Shown: piece after piece, positions 8,410-16,540 of the stretch | Layout of the letters: each line of letters opens with the position of its first letter | How positions within the stretch are numbered: position 1 is the first letter of the stretch | Assembly (NCBI GenBank): GCA_031385325.1 | Contig: JANNBJ010000025.1 | Coordinates: forward strand, 1 to 64,000 | Reading direction: 5' to 3' | Source: SYFY01 sp031385325 | Lineage (GTDB): Bacteria > Pseudomonadota > Gammaproteobacteria > Pseudomonadales > Azotimanducaceae | Length of the DNA stretch: 64,000 bases | Made by a program: the position numbers and the translations under genes | Notes under the pieces: generated by a model | Database searches by the model: none | Told to the model about the DNA's origin: nothing | Seen by the model: only the letters and a program-made list of their open reading frames with translations

Positions 8410-10134
8410 ATGTCTCTGATCTCTGTTCTCGAGGTTTCTTATCAAGCCGGCACCAAGCGGCTGTTTTCTGATCTGTCCCTGACCATTGATGCTGGTGACC
8501 GGGTTGGCCTGGTGGGGCACAACGGTTCCGGCAAATCCACACTGCTCAAGATCATGGCCGGTGAAATTGCGGCCGATGCGGGTCGAATGGTCCGTACGCG
8601 TGGGCTCAAGGTTGGTTTGGTTGAGCAGTTTCTACCGGCTGCAGTTGAGGTTCTGGCTGCGCGCGAGGCGATACTGCAGTGTCTGGCGGATGACCAACGA
8701 GTGACCGATGCCTATCGGGTCGACACCCTGCTCGAAGAACTGGGTTTCGATGAAGCCACCGCAAGTCGACCGCTCACGCAGATGAGCGGTGGTCAGAAAA
8801 ACCTGGTGCTGTTTGCGCGTGCCATCATCGCCGAACCGGAATTCCTGTTGCTGGATGAGCCCGGTAATCACATGGATTCCCTGGCCATGGGTCATCTCAA
8901 ACACTATCTGCAGAACGGTGATGTTCCCGCTTTCCTGATGATTTCCCATGACCGTGATTTGCTGGATGCGGTCACCGACCGAACACTGTGGCTGCGTGAC
9001 CTGCGTTGTTACAACTTCGCGATGCCTTATTCGCAGGCCAGAACAGCGCTATCCCAACTGGATGACGCGGCGCGGCGGACCCGCGCTGCCGAAGACAAGG
9101 AGATCGACAAGCTGCGCGAAAGTGCCAAGCGCATTGCTGGCTGGAGCCGCATACATGACAGCGAGAGCCTTGCACGCAAGGCCAAGAGCATGGAAAAGCG
9201 GGTGGAGCGCATGGCCACCGAAGTGACGTTTGTGAGTGAAGGATCCGGTCTGTCGCTCAAGGTCGATACCGGTTTCATGCAGGCGAAGCAGATCTTCACC
9301 CTTGATCATGCCAGCGTCGTCGCACCCGATGGTCGACCGCTCTTCAATGTCGATGAACTGACCTTTCGTCCAGGCGATCGTGTTGCACTGCTCGGCATCA
9401 ACGGATGTGGCAAGAGCAGCATGATTCGAGCACTGCTCGCCGCATCGGTTCGTGGTGCGGGTGAACAACGGGATATTCGATTCAACCCGAATGCTCACAT
9501 CGGCTATTTTGATCAGGAGCTATCGCTGTTCGATGCCGCCGTCGGCATCTACGACTGGGTTCGAGAGCAGACCAGCAAATCGGATGAAGTGATTACGCGT
9601 GCACTCGTGCATTGGGGGTTTCCCTACACGGAGCGGGATCGTGCAGTGAACATCCTCAGTGGTGGTGAGCGTGCACGGTTGGTGCTGCTGACATTTCAGC
9701 TCAATCAACCAAATTTCCTGATCATGGACGAACCCACCAACCACATTGATCTGCAAGGCAAGGAAGAGCTTGAGGCGGATCTGTGCAACACCGGAATTTC
9801 ACTGCTTTTTACCAGCCATGACCAGCGATTCATCGAAACCGTCGCCACCCGATTCTGGTGGATACGCCGTGGTCGTTTGACGGAAGTGCATGATGCGTCG
9901 GGTTACTTTTCCAGCATGGAAGGGCTGGCTGATACTGGCTCTGATCTGGCGGCTCCGGATTCACAAGCGCCTGCACGGTCCCGGATGGAAAGTGAAGAGC
10001 ATCTCCTGCAGCGGATCTATGAACTGGAGCAGCTATTGGCGGCTGATAAAAATCGGGCGATGAAGTTCCAGAAGCCGAAGCTGCAGCAGGCCTGGGCGAG
10101 TGAACTGCAGTTGCTGCTGAGCCGCCTGGGTTAG
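8410..10134 (+). CDS. ABC-F family ATPase
   Basis: The 574-residue protein has two ABC ATPase domains in one chain and no membrane segment, the ABC-F layout. Domain 1 has Walker A GHNGSGKST, signature MSGGQKN and Walker B LLLDEPGNHMD; domain 2 has GINGCGKSS, LSGGERAR and FLIMDEPTNHID. A charged helical linker (about residues 215-280) joins them, and the C-terminal tail (HLLQRIYELEQLLAADKNRAMKF) looks coiled-coil. ABC-F proteins work at the ribosome in translation or antibiotic protection. Which subfamily this is cannot be decided; the first Walker B has DEPGNH in place of DEPTNH. Confidence 0.9.
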   Translation: MSLISVLEVSYQAGTKRLFSDLSLTIDAGDRVGLVGHNGSGKSTLLKIMAGEIAADAGRMVRTRGLKVGLVEQFLPAAVEVLAAREAILQCLADDQRVTDAYRVDTLLEELGFDEATASRPLTQMSGGQKNLVLFARAIIAEPEFLLLDEPGNHMDSLAMGHLKHYLQNGDVPAFLMISHDRDLLDAVTDRTLWLRDLRCYNFAMPYSQARTALSQLDDAARRTRAAEDKEIDKLRESAKRIAGWSRIHDSESLARKAKSMEKRVERMATEVTFVSEGSGLSLKVDTGFMQAKQIFTLDHASVVAPDGRPLFNVDELTFRPGDRVALLGINGCGKSSMIRALLAASVRGAGEQRDIRFNPNAHIGYFDQELSLFDAAVGIYDWVREQTSKSDEVITRALVHWGFPYTERDRAVNILSGGERARLVLLTFQLNQPNFLIMDEPTNHIDLQGKEELEADLCNTGISLLFTSHDQRFIETVATRFWWIRRGRLTEVHDASGYFSSMEGLADTGSDLAAPDSQAPARSRMESEEHLLQRIYELEQLLAADKNRAMKFQKPKLQQAWASELQLLLSRLG

Positions 10135-10234
10135 GCGTTGCGGCCGGGGACTCGACTTACCACTGTCGGTCATCGGCAATTTTGGTAGTCTCCGGGTTGG
10201 GGATTTGCGGGCCTTTAAGAAAGGAGAGGGGACG

Positions 10235-11566
10235 ATGGCTGAAGGCGCGGTCAAGCCGGAAACATCACCGGGTCAGGAAGGCGTACCGGTTCAGAAAACG
10301 ACGGGTTATGCGTGGTATGCCCTCGCCGTGCTCTTTGTTGTTTATGTGTTCAATTTCATCGACCGTTCCATCGTCAATATTCTCGCGGAGTCCATCAAGA
10401 AAGATCTTGGTCTTGCCGACTGGCACGTTGCCCTGCTGGGTGCAGGCTTGCCATTCGCGATTTTTTACACGGCACTGGGTGTGCCGATTGCGCGAATGGC
10501 GGATCGCCACAACCGTCGCAACATTCTGGCGATCTGCCTTGCGATCTGGAGTGCCATGACGGCGCTGTGTGGTCTGACCGGCAGTTTCTTCCAGTTGCTG
10601 GCGGCACGCATCGGAGTGGCTATTGGTGAAGCCGGCGGCAGTCCGCCATCGCATTCGATGATCTCGGATTATTTTGCGCAGGATCGCCGGGCCACTGCTC
10701 TGGGTATCTACGCGCTCGGTATCCCGGTGGGCACGATGTTGGGCTACCTGTTTGGTGGTTGGCTGACCGCGAGCTACAGTTGGCGAGAGGCTTTCATCAT
10801 TGTCGGTTTGCCCGGCTTGTTGATGGCCTTGTTTGTCCGGTTCGGCATTCGTGAACCCGCGCGGTCGGATTCGCAGAAGGCGGTAGAAGCAAGAGCCAAT
10901 CAGCCACCGATCAGTGTCGTCTTCAAGGCGCTGTGGTCGCGACGCAGTTTTCGCTACATGGCGCTGGGCGGAGCGCTCCACGCTCTGGTCGGATATGGCG
11001 TCGGGCCATACGTTCCGATGATGTTCCAGCGCATTCACGCCATGAGCCCGGCAGATATCGGCTTGGCCCTGTTCTATCTTGGGTTCGCCGGCATTCTCGG
11101 CACCGTCAGTGGCGGCTACTTTGCGGACCGACTCGGCAAGAAGGACGTTCGCTGGTATGTCTGGCTGCCCGGTGTTGCGACACTTGCGTCGATTCCTTTT
11201 TCAGTGACGTTCTACCTGTTGCCTGATCCGGTCATGGCCTTCTGGATTGCTGCCATACCCGGATTCCTCGGGTCTTACTATCTCGGCCCGACGTTCGCTC
11301 TGGCACAAGGCATGGTCGGGCCAAGCATGCGGGCGGTGACCGCGTCGATCCTGCTCCTGATTCTCAATCTGATCAGCATGGGGCTGGGACCGCTCTTCGT
11401 CGGAGTGACTTCCGATCTGCTGATGTCCTACACCGATCTGGGTGTCTACTCGATCCGCTGGGCACTCGTCAGCGTGCTCGTGTTCAATGTTTTGTCGACC
11501 GTGTTTTATCTGCTGGCGGCAAAGGATCTCAAGTCAGACCTGGCGCGCGCACACGAACTCGGTTGA
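10235..11566 (+). CDS. MFS transporter (spinster-like)
   Basis: The 443-residue, 12-helix transporter has NFIDRSIVNILAESIKKDLG in helix 1 and its loop, GEAGGSPPSHSMISDYF in helix 4-5 and a RMADRHNRR loop between helices 2 and 3, the pattern of the spinster-like branch often found beside catabolic genes for hydrophobic compounds. The ATG at 10235 is preceded by AAAGGAGAGG at good spacing and replaces an upstream ATG without a ribosome site. It may import or export a catabolic substrate. The four-gene CoA-lyase operon converges from the opposite strand. Confidence 0.85.
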   Translation: MAEGAVKPETSPGQEGVPVQKTTGYAWYALAVLFVVYVFNFIDRSIVNILAESIKKDLGLADWHVALLGAGLPFAIFYTALGVPIARMADRHNRRNILAICLAIWSAMTALCGLTGSFFQLLAARIGVAIGEAGGSPPSHSMISDYFAQDRRATALGIYALGIPVGTMLGYLFGGWLTASYSWREAFIIVGLPGLLMALFVRFGIREPARSDSQKAVEARANQPPISVVFKALWSRRSFRYMALGGALHALVGYGVGPYVPMMFQRIHAMSPADIGLALFYLGFAGILGTVSGGYFADRLGKKDVRWYVWLPGVATLASIPFSVTFYLLPDPVMAFWIAAIPGFLGSYYLGPTFALAQGMVGPSMRAVTASILLLILNLISMGLGPLFVGVTSDLLMSYTDLGVYSIRWALVSVLVFNVLSTVFYLLAAKDLKSDLARAHELG

Positions 11567-11577
11567 ATCCTGGCGGT

Positions 11578-12489
11578 CTACAGTCCGTACAGATCAGCCC
11601 GGTCCAGCGCGTTCTGCACAATGCGGATGCTCGCCGCGTCTACCATCACCCCATCAACGTTGATCGCGCCCAGCCCCTTCGCCAGGGCGTCGTCATAGGC
11701 TGCTTTCTGCTTGCGTGCCGAAGCGATGATCTCAGCCGATGGTGAAAACACGGCCTGCGCAACCTCCACCTGACTTGGATGAATGGCCCATTTGCCAACC
11801 ATGCCAAGAATGTACGATCGCTCCGCTTCCTTTCGATACCCTTCCGGATTGCGGAAATTCGCGTATGGACCGTCAACCGGATCGATGCGATTGGCACGAC
11901 AGGCGATGGTCATCTTGTAACGTGGATAGTGCCAGAGATCGGGTGGGTAACCTCCTGTGCTGCCCACTTCACCCAGCTGCATCTGCTGGCTTGCCGAATA
12001 GTCGCCCATGCCGAAGATCAGGCACTCCAGTCGATCACTTGAGGCGGCGATTTCTTCGACGTGCATCATGCCTTCCACCTCTTCGATGAGACATTCGATT
12101 CCAATGCGTCGCTTGAGCCCGAGCTTTTTCTCCAGCTGATCGAGCAACAAATGCACGAACGCAACATCACTGGCCTTCTTCGCCTTGGTGAGCATGATGG
12201 TGTCCAGCTTGTCCCCAGCGCCGGTGACCACTTCGATGATGTCATCGTGGCACCACTGCGTTTCCACGTCATTGATGCGGACACACAGTGTTTTTGGTCG
12301 CCATGTATGTCGCTGCAGGGCTTGAACGATCATTCCGCGTGCGCCGGGTTTGGCGGAAGGCGCGACGGCATCTTCAAGATCAAGAAAAACGTGGTCCAGT
12401 TCCAGATCGGCCGCCTTGGCCATCATCTTTTCGCTGGACCCTGGTACAGACAGCTGGCAACGACGTGCGCGTCTGGGTTGTGTCGACAT
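11578..12489 (-). CDS. HpcH/HpaI/CitE-family CoA-ester lyase
   Basis: The 303-residue TIM-barrel protein starts with the family's RRCQLSVPGSSEKMMAKA and has the metal-binding FLDLEDAVAP motif, the IECLIEEVEG acid and the C-terminal GKWAIHPSQVEVAQ segment. CitE-like members cleave malyl-CoA, citramalyl-CoA or related beta-hydroxyacyl-CoAs to acetyl-CoA (or propionyl-CoA) plus an oxoacid, using Mg2+. It is last in a unit with MmgE/PrpD and two MaoC hydratases, so a chain dehydratase-hydratase-lyase is likely. Which acyl-CoA is cleaved cannot be fixed; (S)-citramalyl-CoA and malyl-CoA are the main candidates. Confidence 0.85.
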   Translation of the reverse strand: MSTQPRRARRCQLSVPGSSEKMMAKAADLELDHVFLDLEDAVAPSAKPGARGMIVQALQRHTWRPKTLCVRINDVETQWCHDDIIEVVTGAGDKLDTIMLTKAKKASDVAFVHLLLDQLEKKLGLKRRIGIECLIEEVEGMMHVEEIAASSDRLECLIFGMGDYSASQQMQLGEVGSTGGYPPDLWHYPRYKMTIACRANRIDPVDGPYANFRNPEGYRKEAERSYILGMVGKWAIHPSQVEVAQAVFSPSAEIIASARKQKAAYDDALAKGLGAINVDGVMVDAASIRIVQNALDRADLYGL

Positions 12490-12509
12490 GATTTTTTCCT
12501 TGCGTTCGG

Positions 12510-12986
12510 CTAGTTGATTCGTCGTTTGATGAGCACTCGGCGCTCACCTTCGAAAACGGTTTCGTCCTTCTGGTTAACACCCCAGTGGCGAAAGTGCACC
12601 ACACCGGCGTTGGCATGGGTTGGCGACGCCGACTTGCCGAGCACCTCGGTGTACGCATACAGCGTGTCACCATGAAAGACCGGTGACTTGAGGCGGATCT
12701 TGTCCAGCATCAGTTCGGCCACGGCATTTTCACCAGTATCCTGCATGGTCAGACCGATGACGATGGCGATGGTGACGCCGCCAAAGACCACACGTTCGGT
12801 CCAGCCGCGACCACCCACGCCGCTCTGTTTCATCAGATCGTCATTGAAGTGACCCTCTGCGGTATTCAGAACTTGAAGTGTGATGCCGACGTTGTCCTGT
12901 TCGGTGACGGTCTTGCCACGTGTGTGTCGATATACGGCGCCGACGGCGAAGTCCTCAAACCAGTTGTCGCTTGCGGTAAGACTCAT
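12510..12986 (-). CDS. MaoC-type hydratase (mesaconyl/itaconyl-CoA hydratase-like)
   Basis: The 158-residue hot-dog-fold protein resembles the C-terminal-type MaoC hydratases: WFEDFAVGAVYRHTRGKTVTEQDNV is split here into WFEDFAVGAVY and the GKTVTEQDN motif, followed by VVFGGVTIAIVIGL and the SPVFHGDTLYAYTEV strand. Enzymes of this type add water across enoyl-CoAs such as mesaconyl-CoA. It overlaps the upstream MaoC gene by four bases (ATGA), so the two are probably subunits of one heterodimeric hydratase. Catalytic residues are less clear than in its partner. Confidence 0.85.
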   Translation of the reverse strand: MSLTASDNWFEDFAVGAVYRHTRGKTVTEQDNVGITLQVLNTAEGHFNDDLMKQSGVGGRGWTERVVFGGVTIAIVIGLTMQDTGENAVAELMLDKIRLKSPVFHGDTLYAYTEVLGKSASPTHANAGVVHFRHWGVNQKDETVFEGERRVLIKRRIN

Positions 12987-13477
12987 GCTGAACGGCTCCG
13001 CTTGCGAACCAGGTTGGTTCTTGTGTAGTCCAGCACTTTGTCGCCGTGTTGATTGAAACCTTCCGAATGCCAGCTGACGATGCCCAGTGCTGCCTGACCT
13101 TTTGATTCACGCGCGCTGACCACCGTGCTGCGGGCGGTCAACGTGTCACCCACGTACACCGTGGCGAGGAACTGACAATTGTCGACACCCAGAAAGGGAC
13201 CGCCGCCTTCTGACAAGTCCTCAACCGTGAGCCCGAATACAGTGTTGAAAACCAGCAGGGGGTTGACCACCGTGCGCGGGTGTCCCTGATTCTGTGCGTA
13301 CACTTCGTTGAAGTAGAGTGGGCAGAAAGACAGCGTCTGCGTGCTGAAAGCGGCGTTGTCACCGTCGGTGATCGTGCGGCCCCAGTGGTGCTCGAACACA
13401 CGCCCTTCTATGAAGTCTTCGAAACGATTGCCTTTTGGCCACAGTTTCGCGCGGGTTCTGAAATCGGGTTCGCTCAT
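12983..13477 (-). CDS. MaoC-type hydratase, second subunit
   Basis: The 164-residue product has the MaoC-like GRVFEHHWGRTITDGDNAAF (hydratase-type D and H in the DGDN and HH region), the PLYFNEVYAQ segment and the VYVGDTLTARSTVV strand. The ATG at 13477 is chosen over an upstream one because it overlaps the MmgE/PrpD stop by four bases. Downstream it overlaps the other MaoC gene by four bases. The pair of short MaoC proteins encoded back to back fits a two-subunit enoyl-CoA hydratase. Paired with the lyase, it should hydrate an unsaturated dicarboxyl-CoA; this is inferred from neighbours. Confidence 0.85.
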   Translation of the reverse strand: MSEPDFRTRAKLWPKGNRFEDFIEGRVFEHHWGRTITDGDNAAFSTQTLSFCPLYFNEVYAQNQGHPRTVVNPLLVFNTVFGLTVEDLSEGGGPFLGVDNCQFLATVYVGDTLTARSTVVSARESKGQAALGIVSWHSEGFNQHGDKVLDYTRTNLVRKRSRSA

Positions 13478-14817
13478 GCGTGGCCTCTTAACAATGCAAA
13501 GAGTGGATCGAGACTGGATTGTGACTCGAGCGTACGACAAAACAGCTCTATGGCGTTGGCCCGGTCACGACCCGTCAGTGGATCCGCCAGAGCGTGAAAC
13601 TTGGCGGAGAGTTTTTGCCACTGCAGATCGAGGTCGGTGAGCGGGATGGCGACGTTGAACTCTTCCTCCACCCACGCGCCGCCAACATGCATTCGAACAC
13701 GCGATTCTGCACGGGGTTGTTCCCAGGCGTTGACGGTGATCCGATCGCGAAGAGTCACGAGTTCAGGGCGCTGGGTCAGGGCATCCGTATACGAATCGAT
13801 CCCCGCTGTGTCTTCCCCCGCCATCGCCATTGCCGCGGTGAAGCGCAGGCTGAACTTCGCTTCCAGCCCGGATGAAGGAGCCAGGATATTACACACGCCG
13901 AAGTGACCTTCGTTGACGTTGATTTCTACCGCGTCGATGTCACGTGCGGCGAGTTGATGCCGCTGCATCAGGGTTCGTGTCGCTTCGATGCTGGAGTGGG
14001 TGAGATAACAGGCTGCATGGTATTTGAAGCAGATCCCCGGGACGTAGGCGTCGCGCAACATGGCATCGTCGAATCGCGCCGCATCAAGCCCCTGCGATTG
14101 GGTGGCAGCAAATCCCTGGCTGATTTCAAGAATATTAGTTCGGCTTTCAAAACCTCGCCTGGCGAGACGTGCTGCCGACAAACCGGTTTGTGCCGCGTGT
14201 CCGGCGTGCAGTGGTTTGACCATGGTGCCAAACTGTGACTTCAGTCCGCTGGCCTGAGTGCCGGCAATACCGAGTGCACGTGCGGTTGTTTGTGAATCGA
14301 GCTGATACAGACGCGCGGCCGCGGCGGCCGCACCAAAGCTGCCGAGTGTGCCGGTGGCGTGGAAACCGCGTGCGTAGTGCGACGCACCCATCGCGCGGCC
14401 GAGGATGCACTCGGTATCAACGCCCGTAGCAAAGGCGTTGATGAGATCAGCTCCGGAACTGTTGCAGACTTCTGCCAGTGCCAGAACAACCGGTGCAACC
14501 GGCACCGTTGGGTGCCCTGTCATGTCGGTGTGCACATCATCGTAGTCGTGCGCGTGACCGGCCGCGCCATTGACCAGGGCCGCCTGATCGAGTGTCGCGC
14601 GGTCACGCTCGCAAAAAATGCTGGACTGCGGATGGCCGCCAGCTTCGCGAATGTCGGCGAGCAGGATCCGGGTCAGGGGTTCGCGCATACCGGCCAGGGT
14701 GACGCCGATATAGTCGAGCAGGCACTGTTTGGCGACCGTGATCGAATTCTCGTGCAAGGCATTGAAGTGACTGGTCGAGATACGTTCAGCCAGTCGCAGC
14801 GTCGCGCCCGGTGTCAT
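13474..14817 (-). CDS. MmgE/PrpD family protein (2-methylcitrate dehydratase/cis-aconitate decarboxylase fold)
   Basis: The 447-residue protein carries the family hallmarks: AKQCLLDYIGVTLAG near the start, LVNGAAGHAHDYDDVH (active-site H and D), RGFHATGTLGSFGAAAAAARL and GTMVKPLHAGHAAQTG. Members dehydrate 2-methylcitrate or decarboxylate cis-aconitate to itaconate, without an iron-sulfur cluster. The ATG at 14817 gives the usual N-terminus; upstream extension would add a basic, low-complexity stretch. It is the first gene of the operon with two MaoC hydratases and a CitE-like lyase. A 13-codon leader frame with a strong ribosome site overlaps its start codon. Confidence 0.85.
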   Translation of the reverse strand: MTPGATLRLAERISTSHFNALHENSITVAKQCLLDYIGVTLAGMREPLTRILLADIREAGGHPQSSIFCERDRATLDQAALVNGAAGHAHDYDDVHTDMTGHPTVPVAPVVLALAEVCNSSGADLINAFATGVDTECILGRAMGASHYARGFHATGTLGSFGAAAAAARLYQLDSQTTARALGIAGTQASGLKSQFGTMVKPLHAGHAAQTGLSAARLARRGFESRTNILEISQGFAATQSQGLDAARFDDAMLRDAYVPGICFKYHAACYLTHSSIEATRTLMQRHQLAARDIDAVEINVNEGHFGVCNILAPSSGLEAKFSLRFTAAMAMAGEDTAGIDSYTDALTQRPELVTLRDRITVNAWEQPRAESRVRMHVGGAWVEEEFNVAIPLTDLDLQWQKLSAKFHALADPLTGRDRANAIELFCRTLESQSSLDPLFALLRGHA

Positions 14818-14855
14818 GACGGATTTCCGGTCTTTGCACGGCAGGCGTGATCCAT
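14814..14855 (-). other. Possible 13-codon leader ORF coupled to MmgE/PrpD
   Basis: On the minus strand GAGGGAGGGAG lies five bases before an ATG that opens MDHACRAKTGNPS, whose TGA overlaps the MmgE/PrpD ATG as ATGA. The main gene has only a weak GGAA of its own, so the leader could drive translational coupling of the whole operon. Confidence 0.4.
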
Positions 14856-14933
14856 GGTTTCTCCCTCCCTCACCTGAATCTGCACGAATCATAACCTGAA
14901 GCCCGGAAGTTGCCCTCACTCCCGGTGACCGGC

Positions 14934-15770
14934 ATGATCGGTTCCTCGCTTGACCGCCATGGCTTGCCAATGACGACGCAGTCTTTTTGTTCGGTTCGAT
15001 CACGTGAGGCAGCCGAAGGGTTGGCCGGAACCGCGGATCGTGTGGATGTCTGGCTGATGCTTGAGTATCGAGGAGTCTGGCGCCCCAAGGTTTCGACCGA
15101 CCACGACCTTGATGCGCCGACCAGGACCTGGCTCGAAATGCTGCAGGCTGAAATTCGCGCGAAGGGCCTGACCTCCCGCCTGCAGATGATCAAACAGCGC
15201 TCAGCAGGCGAGCTTCGGCTGTTCACGATTCAGGGTGATGTCACCAGGGTTCGATCGGCTCCGGATTATGCGTCATTGATCTCGGCTGCAGACCACGAAA
15301 CAAAGGGCGTGCACTATTTTGTCTGCACCCATGGACAGCGTGATCTGTGTTGTGCGGAGTTTGGCATGCCGGTTTATCGCGCCTTGCGTGAACGTGTGCA
15401 GGATCGGGTCTGGCAGACCAGTCATCTTGGCGGGCACAGGTTTGCGGCCAATGTGCTGGTAACGCCCACCGCAACGTTATATGGCCGAGTGACGCCGCAG
15501 GACGTCGATACACTGCTGGGGGCTACAGAAAAGGGTTTGCTGTATCGACCGCTGGCGCGTGGTCGAACCTGTTATGCGCCCGAGGTACAGGCGGCTGAGA
15601 TCCTCGGCGGGCTGGATTCACCACTCGAAGCAGTCGAGCGACTGGGTGAGCAGCAATGGCGGGTTCGTTTTACGAGTGGAAGCGTTGCCGTGGCGGCACG
15701 CGACATCATCTGCATGGCCAGTTGTGGGGATGAGCGAGGTAAACCGGCAATGGAGTTCAGCCTGGCGTAG
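14934..15770 (+). CDS. Sucrase/ferredoxin-like (thioredoxin-fold [2Fe-2S]) protein
   Basis: The 278-residue product matches the sucrase/ferredoxin-like family: an N-terminal FCSVRSREAAEGLAGTA, then RVDVWLMLEYRGVWRPK, the cluster-binding CTHGQRDLCCAEFGMPVY, LGGHRFAANVLV and RGRTCYAPEVQAAE. The cysteines in CTHG and CC are those expected to bind a thioredoxin-like [2Fe-2S] cluster. No sucrase activity is expected; a redox role is more likely. Starts at 14934 (GGTGA upstream) and 14970 are both possible. It diverges from the MmgE/PrpD operon and converges with the nitroreductase gene. Confidence 0.8.
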   Translation: MIGSSLDRHGLPMTTQSFCSVRSREAAEGLAGTADRVDVWLMLEYRGVWRPKVSTDHDLDAPTRTWLEMLQAEIRAKGLTSRLQMIKQRSAGELRLFTIQGDVTRVRSAPDYASLISAADHETKGVHYFVCTHGQRDLCCAEFGMPVYRALRERVQDRVWQTSHLGGHRFAANVLVTPTATLYGRVTPQDVDTLLGATEKGLLYRPLARGRTCYAPEVQAAEILGGLDSPLEAVERLGEQQWRVRFTSGSVAVAARDIICMASCGDERGKPAMEFSLA

Positions 15771-15776
15771 TCCGCG

Positions 15777-16415
15777 TCAGGCGTTCGAACCATTAACACC
15801 CCATCGATTGACGAAGGTGATCTCGGACGCTTTTTGTCGCTCGGCCTTCTTCAGTGTTACACCCTTCATGTATCCCACTGGCAGCATCACCAGATGCATG
15901 CTCCCGGTGGGCATTTCGAGGATGTCGGCCACTTGCTGCTGGCGGGCAGCCAACAAGCTGGTCCACGTGGCGCCGATATGGCGGGCTCGCAGCGCCAGCA
16001 TCAGCGACCACGCCGCAGGCAACAGTGAACCGTAATACCCGATCTGCTGGCTGACTTCCGCACCCGGTGGTGGAGTCGTTGCACAGACGAAGATCATAGC
16101 GGGTATTTCATGCAGACGGCTGACCAGGGCTTTTTGCGTGGCTTTGATCTGGATGCCGCGCAGTTCTGCAAATTCATTGAGTACGGACGCATACAGTTCA
16201 GAAAGTCGCGCTTTCGGTTCCGGGTCCGTGACCACCACAAAGCGCCAGTTCTCCCCGGCGGCTCCGGTAGGTGCTTGAGCCGCAATGTCGATGCAGTCCA
16301 GCAGAACTTCCATCTCGATGGGGCGATCGAAGTCGAGGTTGCGCCGGATTGAGCGGGCGGTAGATAGCACCCAGTCAACGCTGGGCAGGTGAAGTTCGTT
16401 GTTCAGTTCGTTCAT
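15777..16415 (-). CDS. Nitroreductase family protein
   Basis: The 212-residue flavoprotein has the nitroreductase N-terminus TARSIRRNLDFDRPIEMEVL (FMN-phosphate-binding arginines), APTGAAGENWRFVVVTD (the NxQxW-like segment) and the C-terminal PVGYMKGVTLKKAERQ. It should use FMN and NAD(P)H to reduce nitro, quinone or enone groups. The ATG at 16415 is chosen because residues before it are basic and unlike the family. It stands alone and faces the sucrase/ferredoxin-like gene. The substrate is unknown. Confidence 0.85.
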   Translation of the reverse strand: MNELNNELHLPSVDWVLSTARSIRRNLDFDRPIEMEVLLDCIDIAAQAPTGAAGENWRFVVVTDPEPKARLSELYASVLNEFAELRGIQIKATQKALVSRLHEIPAMIFVCATTPPPGAEVSQQIGYYGSLLPAAWSLMLALRARHIGATWTSLLAARQQQVADILEMPTGSMHLVMLPVGYMKGVTLKKAERQKASEITFVNRWGVNGSNA

Positions 16416-16540
16416 GTGGGCAGGGTAACGCAGCCGAGGACGCTTCTCCATGCAGCGGTGGACTTCCGGTGTCGACCAGAACGGTTGCGCCTGGTTGCGA
16501 TTAAGGCATAGGCTTCAATCGAGTGGAGGAGGGACGATTG

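Noticed and set aside
7908..8411. A 167-codon minus-strand frame over the MITE-like element.
   Set aside because: It runs through the inverted repeats, has no plausible start site and an odd composition, and is better explained as a by-product of the element.
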